A DNA stretch of 64,000 bases from Thioalkalivibrio paradoxus (GTDB taxonomy: Bacteria > Pseudomonadota > Gammaproteobacteria > Ectothiorhodospirales > Ectothiorhodospiraceae): positions 186,001 through 250,000 of the forward strand of contig JAABSC010000002.1 in the NCBI GenBank assembly GCA_011390565.1, read 5' to 3'. How positions within the stretch are numbered: position 1 is the first letter of the stretch; each line of letters opens with the position of its first letter. The translations under genes and the position numbers were made by a program. The notes under the pieces are model-generated. The model did not search any database. It saw nothing but the letters and a program-made list of their open reading frames with translations, and was not told where the DNA came from. Shown here one piece after another: positions 43,283-51,398 of this stretch.

Positions 43283-43594
43283 ATGGTCGAAAAAAAGCTT
43301 TTTGCAGGCGAGATGATCAATGCTTCCGCCCGGGAATACTGCGATTCGGTCGGGGCGAGGCTGAGCGATTACGAATTGCGCGGCGTATTCATGAAAGGGG
43401 GATACAGCGGCAGCACGATTTTCGAGAGCTTTCGCCGCGATGTGCCCCCGGATGCGGAGGTGGTGACGAACGTGCAGTATCTGGGGACGGTCACGGGTGA
43501 AAGCTTCTTCTATGCCGCCCGCCGCCTCGAGGTCGTGGTTGGTACCGCGCTGATTCCACGGCGGAAACCCTCCGGGGGCACAGAAGACGCCTGA
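43283..43594 (+). CDS. Small protein of unknown function
   Basis: A 103-residue protein, soluble by composition and without signal or membrane segments. It has a Gly-rich middle (FMKGGYSGSTIFESF) and a strand-like C-terminal part (VVTNVQYLGTVTGESFFYAARRLEVVVGTALI). I do not recognise the family; a distant YbjQ-like fold came to mind but the order of elements does not fit. GGAG lies 13 nt before the ATG. It is 42 bases upstream of the ArgE-like gene on the same strand. Confidence 0.55.
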   Translation: MVEKKLFAGEMINASAREYCDSVGARLSDYELRGVFMKGGYSGSTIFESFRRDVPPDAEVVTNVQYLGTVTGESFFYAARRLEVVVGTALIPRRKPSGGTEDA

Positions 43595-43636
43595 GGCGTA
43601 GACTCTGCGTTCGTGGACTGTCCCCCGAGGCCGAGC

Positions 43637-44794
43637 TTGACCGTTACCCTGGAAAACGTCCGTGCGCTGATCGACCGCCTGGTGGGCTTCGATTCGGTCT
43701 CGCGCAACTCCAATCTGGACCTCATCGATTTCGTTCACGGGTATTTGTCCCGATACGGCGTCGCGTCGGAGTATGTCGAAAGCGACGACGGCACGAAGGC
43801 CAACCTGTTCGCGACGATCGGTCCCCGGGTTCCTGGAGGGATCGTCCTGTCGGGCCACACCGATGTGGTTCCCGTGGACGGGCAGCCCTGGAGCAGCGAC
43901 CCGTTTCGGGTGGTGGAAAGGGACGGTCGTCTTTATGGACGGGGCACCAGCGACATGAAGACGTTCCTCGCCATCGCGCTTGCGCTGGTGCCGGAGATGA
44001 GCCGGCTCCGGCGCCCGATCCATCTGGCCTTCAGTTACGACGAGGAGATTGGCTGCCGGGGCGCTCCCCGGATGATCGACCGCCTGGTTCGGGAACTGCC
44101 CCAGCCGATGGCGGTGATTGTCGGGGAGCCCACGGAAATGCAGGTGGTTTCGGCGCACAAGGGGATTACGGTGGCGCGTACGACGGTACGCGGGCACGAG
44201 GCCCATTCCAGTCAGACGCAGCGGGGAGTGAGTGCCGTGTCGGTGGCTGCGCGTCTGATCACCTACCTGGATGACATGGCCCGGGAACGCGCCCGGAATG
44301 GACCCTTCGCGCCCGGCTTCGAGCCGCCTCACAGCACCATCCACGTGGGCTGCGTTCATGGCGGCACTGCCGTGAACATCATCGCCCGCGAGTGCGGGTT
44401 CGAGTGGGACATCCGTTCGGTACCCGGCGACCCGGCCGAGGCCATACTCGCCGACTTCGAAGCCTACTGCAGGGATCATGTCGAACCGGGGATGCACGCA
44501 GTGGCCAAAGCGACCGGAATTCATTCGGAGGTGCTCGTGGAGGCGCCGCCCCTGGCCCATGAGGATCGCAACCCGGCGCTGGATCTCGCGCGCCGGCTGT
44601 GCGGTCACGACGCGGTGGCGAGCGTTGCGTTTGCCGCGGAAGCGGGCCTTTTCCAACGTGCGGGTTTGCACACGGTCCTCTGCGGACCGGGGTCCATCGA
44701 TCAGGCCCATCAACCCGACGAGTTCATCTCCCTCGACCAGGTTCAAGCCGGCCTGGATTTTCAGCGGCAGCTGGTACGAGAGCTGTCGGACTGA
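43637..44794 (+). CDS. argE: Acetylornithine deacetylase-like M20 peptidase
   Basis: Zinc (or cobalt) aminoacylase-type enzyme of 385 residues that would make ornithine from N-acetylornithine. M20 metal-site segments are clear: SGHTDVVPVDGQPW, YGRGTSDMKTFLA, FSYDEEIGCRGAPRMI (general base Glu and the bridging ligand) and the C-terminal CGPGSIDQAHQPDEFI with the last His. A TTG at 43637 has GAGG 6 nt upstream and gives the usual ArgE N-terminus (TVTLENVRALIDRLVGFDSVS). A GTG at 43613 is the alternative. No other arg gene is near, so DapE or another M20 role is not excluded. Confidence 0.82.
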   Translation: MTVTLENVRALIDRLVGFDSVSRNSNLDLIDFVHGYLSRYGVASEYVESDDGTKANLFATIGPRVPGGIVLSGHTDVVPVDGQPWSSDPFRVVERDGRLYGRGTSDMKTFLAIALALVPEMSRLRRPIHLAFSYDEEIGCRGAPRMIDRLVRELPQPMAVIVGEPTEMQVVSAHKGITVARTTVRGHEAHSSQTQRGVSAVSVAARLITYLDDMARERARNGPFAPGFEPPHSTIHVGCVHGGTAVNIIARECGFEWDIRSVPGDPAEAILADFEAYCRDHVEPGMHAVAKATGIHSEVLVEAPPLAHEDRNPALDLARRLCGHDAVASVAFAAEAGLFQRAGLHTVLCGPGSIDQAHQPDEFISLDQVQAGLDFQRQLVRELSD

Positions 44795-44894
44795 CGCGCG
44801 AACCGCAGCCGGTATCCTGCGCCCAGTGGTGGAAAAAAGAACCGCGTGCGCTTGCGCTGTATGCTCCCCACGGTAGTTTCAGGTGCCAAAGAAC

Positions 44895-45428
44895 ATGTCT
44901 GACGAAAAGAAAGAGGAATCCTGGCGCTTCAGTGATCGGGTCCCGGACGGGGACGATCGCACGCGCCGGGTCTGCGATTCCTGTGGATTCATTCATTACG
45001 AGAATCCCAAGATCGTCGTTGGCGCTGTCGCCACCTGGGAGGATCGCATTCTTCTCTGCCGTCGGGCGATCGATCCTCGCTACGGCTTCTGGACCCTCCC
45101 TGCCGGTTATCTTGAACTTGGCGAAAGCACCGAGGAGGGCACCCTTCGGGAGGCCTGGGAAGAGGCCCGGGCCGAACTCGAGATCGACCAGCTTCTTGCG
45201 GTGTATTCGATCCCACGCATCAGCCAGGTGCAGATGATCTACAGGGCACGCCTGAAGACCCCCAACATCGCACCGGGTCCGGAGTCTCTGGAGGTCGGCC
45301 TGTTCCGCTTCGAGGATATTCCGAGGGATCAACTGGCGTTCCCCTCCATGCACTGGGCCTTGAAGGATTACTGGGAAACGCGCGATCAGGAATTCATTGC
45401 CCCGCGGATCGCGCCCACCGAGACATAG
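44895..45428 (+). CDS. Nudix hydrolase with half a zinc-ribbon and altered Nudix box
   Basis: A 177-residue Nudix protein. The N-terminal ribbon part keeps one CXXC ([19 protein letters not shown]) but lacks the first CXXC expected in Nudix_N_2 proteins; WRFSD stands there. The Nudix box starts [20 protein letters not shown], with all metal-binding glutamates, but the next conserved Gly is Arg (EEARAEL). It may hydrolyse a nucleoside diphosphate derivative such as ADP-ribose. The ATG at 44895 is used; a GTG 4 codons upstream is possible. Confidence 0.85.
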   Translation: MSDEKKEESWRFSDRVPDGDDRTRRVCDSCGFIHYENPKIVVGAVATWEDRILLCRRAIDPRYGFWTLPAGYLELGESTEEGTLREAWEEARAELEIDQLLAVYSIPRISQVQMIYRARLKTPNIAPGPESLEVGLFRFEDIPRDQLAFPSMHWALKDYWETRDQEFIAPRIAPTET

Positions 45429-45553
45429 CAGGGCGCCTTCTCGTGTGCCGGTTGCGCTGCCCGCGGAACGGTGCAGGGAATCTCGCGTCGCCCATCAGCG
45501 TCTGGAATGCCGAGTCCGCGAAGAATGCGTTCCAACCCCCAAGGAGGATTTCG

Positions 45554-46069
45554 ATGCGCGTCCATGTCTTGCCTCGAAGGATGACCCAGAGTGTTGCCGC
45601 CCTGCTGCTGACCGTGTTCGCCCCGAGCCTGCTGGCGAGCGATTTTCTCACGCAGCGTGTGATGAGCATGGAGATGGCCCGCGATATCGCGCAGGCGACG
45701 GTGGACGCCTGCCGCGAGATGGGCTACCAGACCAGCGCGGTAGTGGTGGATCGGGGCGGGCATCCCCAGGCGATCCTTCGGGATTCGCTGGCAGCCCCCT
45801 TCACCATTCAGATCGCCCATGACAAGGCCCGGGCGGTGATTCTGTCAAATGTCGCTTCCTCTGCCTTTCGGGCGAACCGCGATGACATCCGGATGGAGAT
45901 GAATCACGTCGACGGTATCCTGGTACTCGATGGTGGTCTGCCGGTGGTGGTCGCGGGGAGCATGGTGGGCGCCGTGGGTGTGTCCGGAGCCCCGGGCGGT
46001 CATCTCGATGAGCAGTGTGCCGAGGCCGCGCTGGACTCGGTTCAGGATCGAATCGATTTCGCGATGTGA
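45554..46069 (+). CDS. Secreted HbpS/GlcG-like (DUF336) protein
   Basis: Exported protein of 171 residues with a signal peptide ending near LLAS, followed by a single HbpS/GlcG domain (SMEMARDIAQATVDACREMGY, VVVDRGGHPQAILRDSLAAP, GAVGVSGAPGGHLDEQCAEAAL). Family members bind haem or small cofactors and some are sensors. GGAGG lies 6 nt before the ATG at 45554; the upstream extension of the frame has no site. It is on the same strand as the Nudix gene, 125 bases apart. Confidence 0.82.
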   Translation: MRVHVLPRRMTQSVAALLLTVFAPSLLASDFLTQRVMSMEMARDIAQATVDACREMGYQTSAVVVDRGGHPQAILRDSLAAPFTIQIAHDKARAVILSNVASSAFRANRDDIRMEMNHVDGILVLDGGLPVVVAGSMVGAVGVSGAPGGHLDEQCAEAALDSVQDRIDFAM

Positions 46070-46111
46070 GGCGTCGGGGATACGGTCCGGAAACGGTTTG
46101 CGCCTGGGCCA

Positions 46112-46705
46112 TCAGGGGTCAAGATCGCGGTCCTGCTTCCGGGTCGTCGGATGCGACAGGCGTGCCCCTTCGACCTGGCGGGGCAGGGCCTGCGCAGCGC
46201 CCGAGCTGATCCGGCGGAATTCCTGCCGCATCCTGAGCAGATATCCGGCGAGCGCGCCACCGGAGGAGCTGATCAGCAGCACGCCCAGCGAGAGGAACTG
46301 CGTCAGGAGCAGCAGCATCCCGAGGCCTGCAATGCCCGCGACGGCAGCCCCGAGCCGAACGGTCGAACGGTTCTTGATCTTTCGCGTTTCCCGCTGGATC
46401 TGGCGGTGCGTGTTTTCGGCCGCCTTCGAGCGTTCCCGTTCGGTCCGGTAACGATTGCGCTCCCGTTCCCGTATCAGGTCGGTCTCGGCGCGATGGAGTG
46501 CCTCCCGGCGGTCGCCCCGGGCAAGCGAGGCGAGCCAGAGGGCGGCGAAGAATCCGGCGGCCAGTCCGAGCGCCGCAAGGGTCAGTGCAACGTCGGTGGA
46601 GCCAGTGTGCCACCAGGCGAAAATCAATAGCACCGTCATGCCCTGCACGAGGGTGACGGCCAGCAGATACTTCAGGACGAGCGGTGTTCGGAACCACCTG
46701 GGCAC
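46112..46705 (-). CDS. Membrane protein with central coiled coil, unknown family
   Basis: A 197-residue protein with two N-terminal membrane helices (about residues 9-30 and 38-58), a strongly charged middle coiled coil of Arg/Glu (about 62-105), and two more hydrophobic segments (about 112-132 and 135-160). The C-terminus is polar. The start is a GTG at 46705 with GGAGAT 7 nt upstream; the frame runs further to 46861 without a site. I do not recognise the family. It is convergent with the HbpS-like gene. Confidence 0.6.
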   Translation of the reverse strand: MPRWFRTPLVLKYLLAVTLVQGMTVLLIFAWWHTGSTDVALTLAALGLAAGFFAALWLASLARGDRREALHRAETDLIRERERNRYRTERERSKAAENTHRQIQRETRKIKNRSTVRLGAAVAGIAGLGMLLLLTQFLSLGVLLISSSGGALAGYLLRMRQEFRRISSGAAQALPRQVEGARLSHPTTRKQDRDLDP

Positions 46706-46835
46706 GGGACCATCTCCGGGGACGGTTACTGAACCTTGAAGTCTAGCTGATACGTGGCAGGCATCCGTGCGCGCACGGCCCTGTGCGAGAATGTGGCGGT
46801 AGTTGCCGAATGCAACGGGGGTCGGGTGGCACGCG

Positions 46836-47285
46836 ATGGACGAGGACGCATTCAAGGACATCTATGGGAATTACGACCCTCAACGCTGCCATTTCGCGAA
46901 GGCGATCCTGACCCGTTGTGCCGGGTGCGCGCGCTCGCAGCGGGTTCTGATCGCCGAACGCGAGGCGATCAGCTGCCTGTCCCGCGCCGGGCATGAGCGC
47001 TGCGGCACGATTCTTCCCCTGCTGCGCGAAAAAGCGCTGTTCGCGCTGGGGCTTAGCCACAGCGAGCAGCGGCTTCCGCACGGGAAGGAAATGAAGGTCG
47101 AGTGCGGCGGGCTTGGCGCGCTCGCCGGGCTGCTCGAGGCTTCGGCCCCGGACGATGTCGACGCGCTGTTGCAAAGGGCCGAGAAAGTGTATGGCACGGT
47201 CGAACGGATTCCCTTCGGCGAGATCGTGGGGGCCATCAGCCGCTACTCGCTGCGCAGGAGAAGCGGGCAGGGTCGCCAGGACTGA
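46836..47285 (+). CDS. Cysteine-containing soluble protein, unknown function
   Basis: A 149-residue protein with six cysteines, five of them in the first half: one in RCHFAKAIL, a CAGC pair, then SCLS and RCGTI, a spacing that could hold a metal or Fe-S cluster. The C-terminal half is helical (DVDALLQRAEKVYGTVERIP) and ends in a basic tail. The ATG at 46836 is chosen over one at 46803 because the similarity of codon use begins there, but neither has a strong site. It ends 10 bases from the end of lpxB (convergent). No family recognised. Confidence 0.55.
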   Translation: MDEDAFKDIYGNYDPQRCHFAKAILTRCAGCARSQRVLIAEREAISCLSRAGHERCGTILPLLREKALFALGLSHSEQRLPHGKEMKVECGGLGALAGLLEASAPDDVDALLQRAEKVYGTVERIPFGEIVGAISRYSLRRRSGQGRQD

Positions 47286-47295
47286 AATCGGTCGA

Positions 47296-48510
47296 CTATT
47301 GGGGATCCGCAAGTGTGCCGGTATCCAGCACTTCCAGAGCGGCCGCCGCGACCCGGTGGTCGGCACCGCCTGCCCCAAGACGCTCGCGGATTTCGCGCAG
47401 CCGCACCCGGACGTCCTCGAGCTTTTCCGGATGATCGAGCCATTCAAGCGCCTCCCGGCAGAGCGCCGCTGGATTGGCGGCCTGCTGCAGTCTTTCCGGC
47501 ACTACTTCCGCACCCGCCACGATATTGACCAGGGCGATGTGCGGGACGCGGATGAGTCGCGAGAACACAGCGTGGCTCAGGGCCGCCATTCGGTAGATCA
47601 CGATCATCGGGGCCTCGAGCAGGGCGGCCTCGAGGGTTGCGGTTCCGGAACTGATGAGCAGCAGGTCGCTGGCGGCCATCACTTCCTGTGCGCCTTCGGG
47701 TTTCTGAACCAGTGTGATCGGGAGACCCTCCCACGCGGCGATCTCGGCCAACATGTCCGATGAAATGCCAGGAGCCAGGGGTACCGCGAACCGCAGTGCG
47801 GGTCGTTTGTCCAGAAGGCACCGGGCGGTGTCGACCAGCAGGGGCCAATGACGATGGAGTTCGCCTTTGCGCGAGCCCGGCAACAGTCCGATGAGCGGCG
47901 TCTCCGGCGCAAGCGCGAGTTCTGCGCGCAGATCGTGGGCAGGCTTCCGGACTCGGTCCACGAGCGGGTTGCCGACGTAGCGCACGGGGATGCCGTGTTC
48001 GCGGTACAACGCTTCTTCGAAGGGAAACAGCACGGCCATTGCGTCCACGCTGCGTTTGATCCGGTGGATGCGGCCCTGGCGCCACGCCCAGACCTGCGGG
48101 CTCACGTAAAACAGCACGCGTATGCCGAGCGCACGCGCATGGGCGGCGAGACGCAGGTTGAATTCAACGTAATCCACGAGGACCAGAAGTTGTGGTCGGC
48201 TGGCGTCCAGGTGACGCTGCATACGCCGCAGCAGGCCGCGCAGACGCGGATATTGAACCAGGACCTCCCACAGCCCGACGACGGCGAGTTCCGAGACATC
48301 CACGAGCGTGTCCACGCCCGCGCCGCGCATGGCCTCGCCGCCCATGCCCGAAAAGGTGGTGCGCGGCCGAAGTTCCCGGATCGCGCGCACGAGGCCTGCG
48401 CCGAGGTGATCGCCGGACGTTTCCCCGGCACAGACCACGATGTGGGCCGGGTTTTCAGCCGGGAGGGGTGCTGGGTCGTTCGGCTTCACGGACGGTGGAT
48501 CCGGGCTCAA
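47296..48510 (-). CDS. lpxB: Lipid-A-disaccharide synthase
   Basis: Glycosyltransferase (404 residues) that joins UDP-diacylglucosamine and lipid X into the lipid A disaccharide at the inner membrane. Family wording is clear: VVCAGETSGDHLGAGLVRAI, FSGMGGEAMRGAGV, YVSPQVWAWRQGRIHRIKR and GLLPGSRKGELHRHWPLL. The frame opens with TTG at 48510, overlapping the stop of the aminotransferase gene by 4 nt (TTGA); the exact start is uncertain. In many gammaproteobacteria lpxB sits just before rnhB on the same strand; here it is inverted with two sugar genes between. Confidence 0.95.
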   Translation of the reverse strand: MSPDPPSVKPNDPAPLPAENPAHIVVCAGETSGDHLGAGLVRAIRELRPRTTFSGMGGEAMRGAGVDTLVDVSELAVVGLWEVLVQYPRLRGLLRRMQRHLDASRPQLLVLVDYVEFNLRLAAHARALGIRVLFYVSPQVWAWRQGRIHRIKRSVDAMAVLFPFEEALYREHGIPVRYVGNPLVDRVRKPAHDLRAELALAPETPLIGLLPGSRKGELHRHWPLLVDTARCLLDKRPALRFAVPLAPGISSDMLAEIAAWEGLPITLVQKPEGAQEVMAASDLLLISSGTATLEAALLEAPMIVIYRMAALSHAVFSRLIRVPHIALVNIVAGAEVVPERLQQAANPAALCREALEWLDHPEKLEDVRVRLREIRERLGAGGADHRVAAAALEVLDTGTLADPQ

Positions 48511-49604
48511 CGCAGGGCCGCGCGTACGCAGTCACCGATGACGTCGATCTGGGTGTCCTCGAGTTCGGGGAAGACGGGCAGGGACAGGCAACGCGAGGCG
48601 ACCGATTCGGTCACGGGCAGGCTCGGGGGCGGCTTTTCCCGATCCTGAAACGCCGCCTGCTGGTGAAGGGGGATCGGATAGTAGATCGCGTGCGCGATCT
48701 CGGCTGCCTGGAGCGCGGCCATGATCGCGTCACGGTGATCGGTCAGGATCGTGTACTGATGGTATACGTGGAGGCCGATGCCGTCTTCGTGCGGTGTCTT
48801 CAGATCCAGGTCGGAGAACACCTCGGCGTAGCGCGCGGCCACCCTGCGACGGCCGGCGTTGAACGCGTCGATGTGTTTCAGCTTGACCCGGAGAATGGCC
48901 GCCTGGATCTCGTCGAGTCGGCTGTTGTAGCCGATTTCGTCGTGGTGATAGCGGACCTTCGAGCCATGGTTGCGGAGCTTCAGGAGGCGTTCCGCTGCCG
49001 GAGCGCAATTGGTCGTGACCAGGCCGCCATCGCCATAGGCGCCGAGATTCTTGCTCGGGAAAAAGCTGAAACAACCGAACGCGCTGGCACTGCCTGTCTG
49101 AACTCCGTCGACGTGGGCTCCGAACGACTGGGCGCAATCCTCGATCAGCAAAAGGTGGTGATCCTCGGCGATACGCGTAAGGCTTGGCATGTCGGCCGGC
49201 TGGCCGAACAGGTGCACCGGGATGATCGCCCGGGTCCGGGGCGTGATGGCCGCGGCGACGGCATCGGGATCGAGGTTGAAGGTGCGCGGGTCGATGTCGA
49301 CGAAAACCGGTTCCGCACCCACGTAGCGGATCGCTTCGGCGGTGGCAATGAACGTAAAGGGCGTCGTGATGATTTCATCGCCCGCACCGAGATCCGCCGC
49401 GCGTAGCGCGAGGTGCAGGGCATCGGTGCCCGATGCACAGGTGACCGCGTGGGTTACGCCCAGGTATTCCGCGAGTTCCGATTCCAGAGCCTGCACATTG
49501 GGCCCCAGGATGAACCGGGTGCTCTCCAGCACTTCCGCAATGGCGCGATCGATTTCCTCGCGCATCTCGTGGTACTGACGTTGCAGATCGACCATCGGGA
49601 TCAT
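48507..49604 (-). CDS. DegT/DnrJ sugar aminotransferase, likely GnnB
   Basis: PLP-dependent sugar aminotransferase of 365 residues. The Schiff-base lysine is K185 in FFPSKNLGAYGDGG, with ASGTDALHLALRA and LIEDCAQSFGA as further signatures. It is coupled by ATGA to the dehydrogenase gene upstream and by TTGA to lpxB downstream. A Gfo/Idh oxidase plus a DegT transaminase next to lpx genes is the GnnA/GnnB arrangement (known from Acidithiobacillus and Leptospira) that turns UDP-GlcNAc into UDP-GlcNAc3N for lipid A with amide-linked acyl chains. The pathway call is from context; another nucleotide sugar is possible. Confidence 0.85.
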   Translation of the reverse strand: MIPMVDLQRQYHEMREEIDRAIAEVLESTRFILGPNVQALESELAEYLGVTHAVTCASGTDALHLALRAADLGAGDEIITTPFTFIATAEAIRYVGAEPVFVDIDPRTFNLDPDAVAAAITPRTRAIIPVHLFGQPADMPSLTRIAEDHHLLLIEDCAQSFGAHVDGVQTGSASAFGCFSFFPSKNLGAYGDGGLVTTNCAPAAERLLKLRNHGSKVRYHHDEIGYNSRLDEIQAAILRVKLKHIDAFNAGRRRVAARYAEVFSDLDLKTPHEDGIGLHVYHQYTILTDHRDAIMAALQAAEIAHAIYYPIPLHQQAAFQDREKPPPSLPVTESVASRCLSLPVFPELEDTQIDVIGDCVRAALR

Positions 49605-50596
49605 CGTGTGGCTCCTTCCTCGATGAGGGTGTCCTGGGTGGTCATTACAGCCAGGTTCGAGTAGACAAGGTTGGTGATGCGGGTGGCCGTCTCGAGCGCG
49701 CGCTGCCCGGCGCGTCCGGTGGCCACCACCGGTTGTTCGCCGCGGATCGCGGCCAGGAACGCCCGGATTTCGGCCAGCAGCGCGTCAGCATCGTCGAATA
49801 CGAGGTCTTCTCCGAGGATCTCCGGCAACCCGGTGTCCGGGTCGGTTTCCCCGATGTGATGCAGCGAGAGGACCCGGTTCTGATAGTCGACCGCGGCATA
49901 CCCGTTTGGCTGGAAGATGCGCATGCGCCGTTCCGACTTGGTGCTGACCCGGCTCGATGTGACGTTGGCGACACAGCCGTTCGCGAATTCGAGACGGGCA
50001 TTGGCAATATCGATATCACGGGTCAGGATCCGCGCGCCCGACGCGCGCACGTCGGTGAGCGGTGACGGCACCAGTTCCAGGATGATATCGATGTCGTGGA
50101 TCATCAGATCGAGCACGACCGAGACATCGGTCGCTCGGGGTTTGAACGGCGCGAGTCGGGTCGACTCGATGAACAGCGGATTCAGCGGGTTTTCCAGCAG
50201 GCGTCGAAGTGCGGCGTTGAAGCGCTCAAGATGCCCCACCTGGAGGACCAGTCCGTGCTGCTCGGCCATCTGGTTGAGTTCCTCGGCCTCTTCGACAGTG
50301 GTCGTGATCGGCTTTTCCAGCAATACATGGCAGCCGGTGTCGAGAAAATCGCGGGCAATTGAGTAGTGCAGGGTGGTGGGCGCCGCGATGCTCACGGCGT
50401 CGACCTGGCCCAGAAGTTCACGATGATCCATCACGGCGCGGCAGCCGTGCCTCGACGCGACCTCCTGCGCGTGGGTCGGATTGCTGTCCGCCACCGCAAC
50501 CAGTTGCGCTTCGGCGAGCTGTGCATATTTGGCAGCGTGCCATTTTCCGAGGTGACCAACGCCGATCACGGCGCAGCGCAGGGGATCGTTGGGCAT
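49601..50596 (-). CDS. Gfo/Idh/MocA sugar dehydrogenase, likely GnnA
   Basis: NAD(P)-dependent nucleotide-sugar dehydrogenase of 331 residues. The Rossmann motif is IGVGHLGKWHAAKYAQL, followed by HVLLEKPITTTVEEAEEL with the catalytic Lys, and a C-terminal beta-sheet domain (LVLDLMIHDIDIILEL). The start is ATG 50596, where the family N-terminus begins; the frame is open 44 codons further upstream. It is the first gene of the gnnA-gnnB-lpxB unit and diverges from rnhB across 157 bases. It should oxidise the 3-OH of UDP-GlcNAc. Confidence 0.85.
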   Translation of the reverse strand: MPNDPLRCAVIGVGHLGKWHAAKYAQLAEAQLVAVADSNPTHAQEVASRHGCRAVMDHRELLGQVDAVSIAAPTTLHYSIARDFLDTGCHVLLEKPITTTVEEAEELNQMAEQHGLVLQVGHLERFNAALRRLLENPLNPLFIESTRLAPFKPRATDVSVVLDLMIHDIDIILELVPSPLTDVRASGARILTRDIDIANARLEFANGCVANVTSSRVSTKSERRMRIFQPNGYAAVDYQNRVLSLHHIGETDPDTGLPEILGEDLVFDDADALLAEIRAFLAAIRGEQPVVATGRAGQRALETATRITNLVYSNLAVMTTQDTLIEEGATR

Positions 50597-50753
50597 GAGA
50601 GTTTCCGGGAGGTTCTCGATGACTGCTATGGTAGTGTATCGCGCCGGTTCAGGGGGCCCCGGAAATCCCGGGAGCCTCGAAACGGTGGTCGGGAAACCGT
50701 TCGGGTTGCACCCGGCCTGTCGACTCAAAAACAGAACCGGATAGGGTTTGCAG

Positions 50754-51398
50754 ATGGCGGAAGAACGTGCCGGAATGCGGGTCGGTGTGGCGCACGGGAT
50801 CGGCGGATCCGTCCGCTGTGCGGGGGTCGATGAGGTCGGTCGGGGTCCGTTGGCGGGGCCGGTGTTCGCGGCGGCCGTGATCCTGCCGGCTGGTTATGCG
50901 TTGAGGGGGCTGACCGACTCCAAGCGACTCTCCGCGCGTCGTCGGACTCAGTTGGCGGAGGTGCTTCGGGAGGAGGTCGAGGCGTGGGCGCTGGGAAGTG
51001 CCAGCGCAGCCGAAATCGATGCCCTGAACATCCATCATGCGACCTTGTTGGCCATGCAGCGTGCAGTGGAGTCGCTTCCGGAGCTGCCCCAGCACCTTTT
51101 GGTCGATGGCAGGTTCGCCCCTGCGGGGAACTGGACCGCCGAGGCCATTGTGGGGGGGGATGGCCTGGTGCCGGCGATCAGCGCGGCATCGATCCTGGCC
51201 AAGGTGGCGCGCGACGCCTTGATGTGTGAACTGCACGAACATTTCCCGGTATACGGTTTCGACCGTCACGCGGGGTACCCGACCCCCGCGCACCTGGCTG
51301 CGCTAGCGGTACATGGCCCGTGCCCCGAACACCGGCGCAGCTTTGCGCCGGTTGCGCGGATGTTTCTGGCGCAGGTTGCGGAGACGGAAACCCTGTGA
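50754..51398 (+). CDS. rnhB: Ribonuclease HII
   Basis: Removes ribonucleotides and RNA from RNA:DNA hybrids; 214 residues. The active-site signature [16 protein letters not shown] supplies Asp and Glu, and further acidic residues lie in LLVDGRFAP and in the C-terminal part. The ATG at 50754 has AGGG 7 nt upstream; a TTG two codons earlier is in frame. First gene of the plus-strand housekeeping run, with dnaE overlapping its stop. Confidence 0.95.
   Translation: MAEERAGMRVGVAHGIGGSVRCAGVDEVGRGPLAGPVFAAAVILPAGYALRGLTDSKRLSARRRTQLAEVLREEVEAWALGSASAAEIDALNIHHATLLAMQRAVESLPELPQHLLVDGRFAPAGNWTAEAIVGGDGLVPAISAASILAKVARDALMCELHEHFPVYGFDRHAGYPTPAHLAALAVHGPCPEHRRSFAPVARMFLAQVAETETL

Noticed and set aside
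43283..43594. YbjQ/UPF0145 assignment for the small protein
   Set aside because: The order of conserved segments does not match the family, so it was left as unknown.
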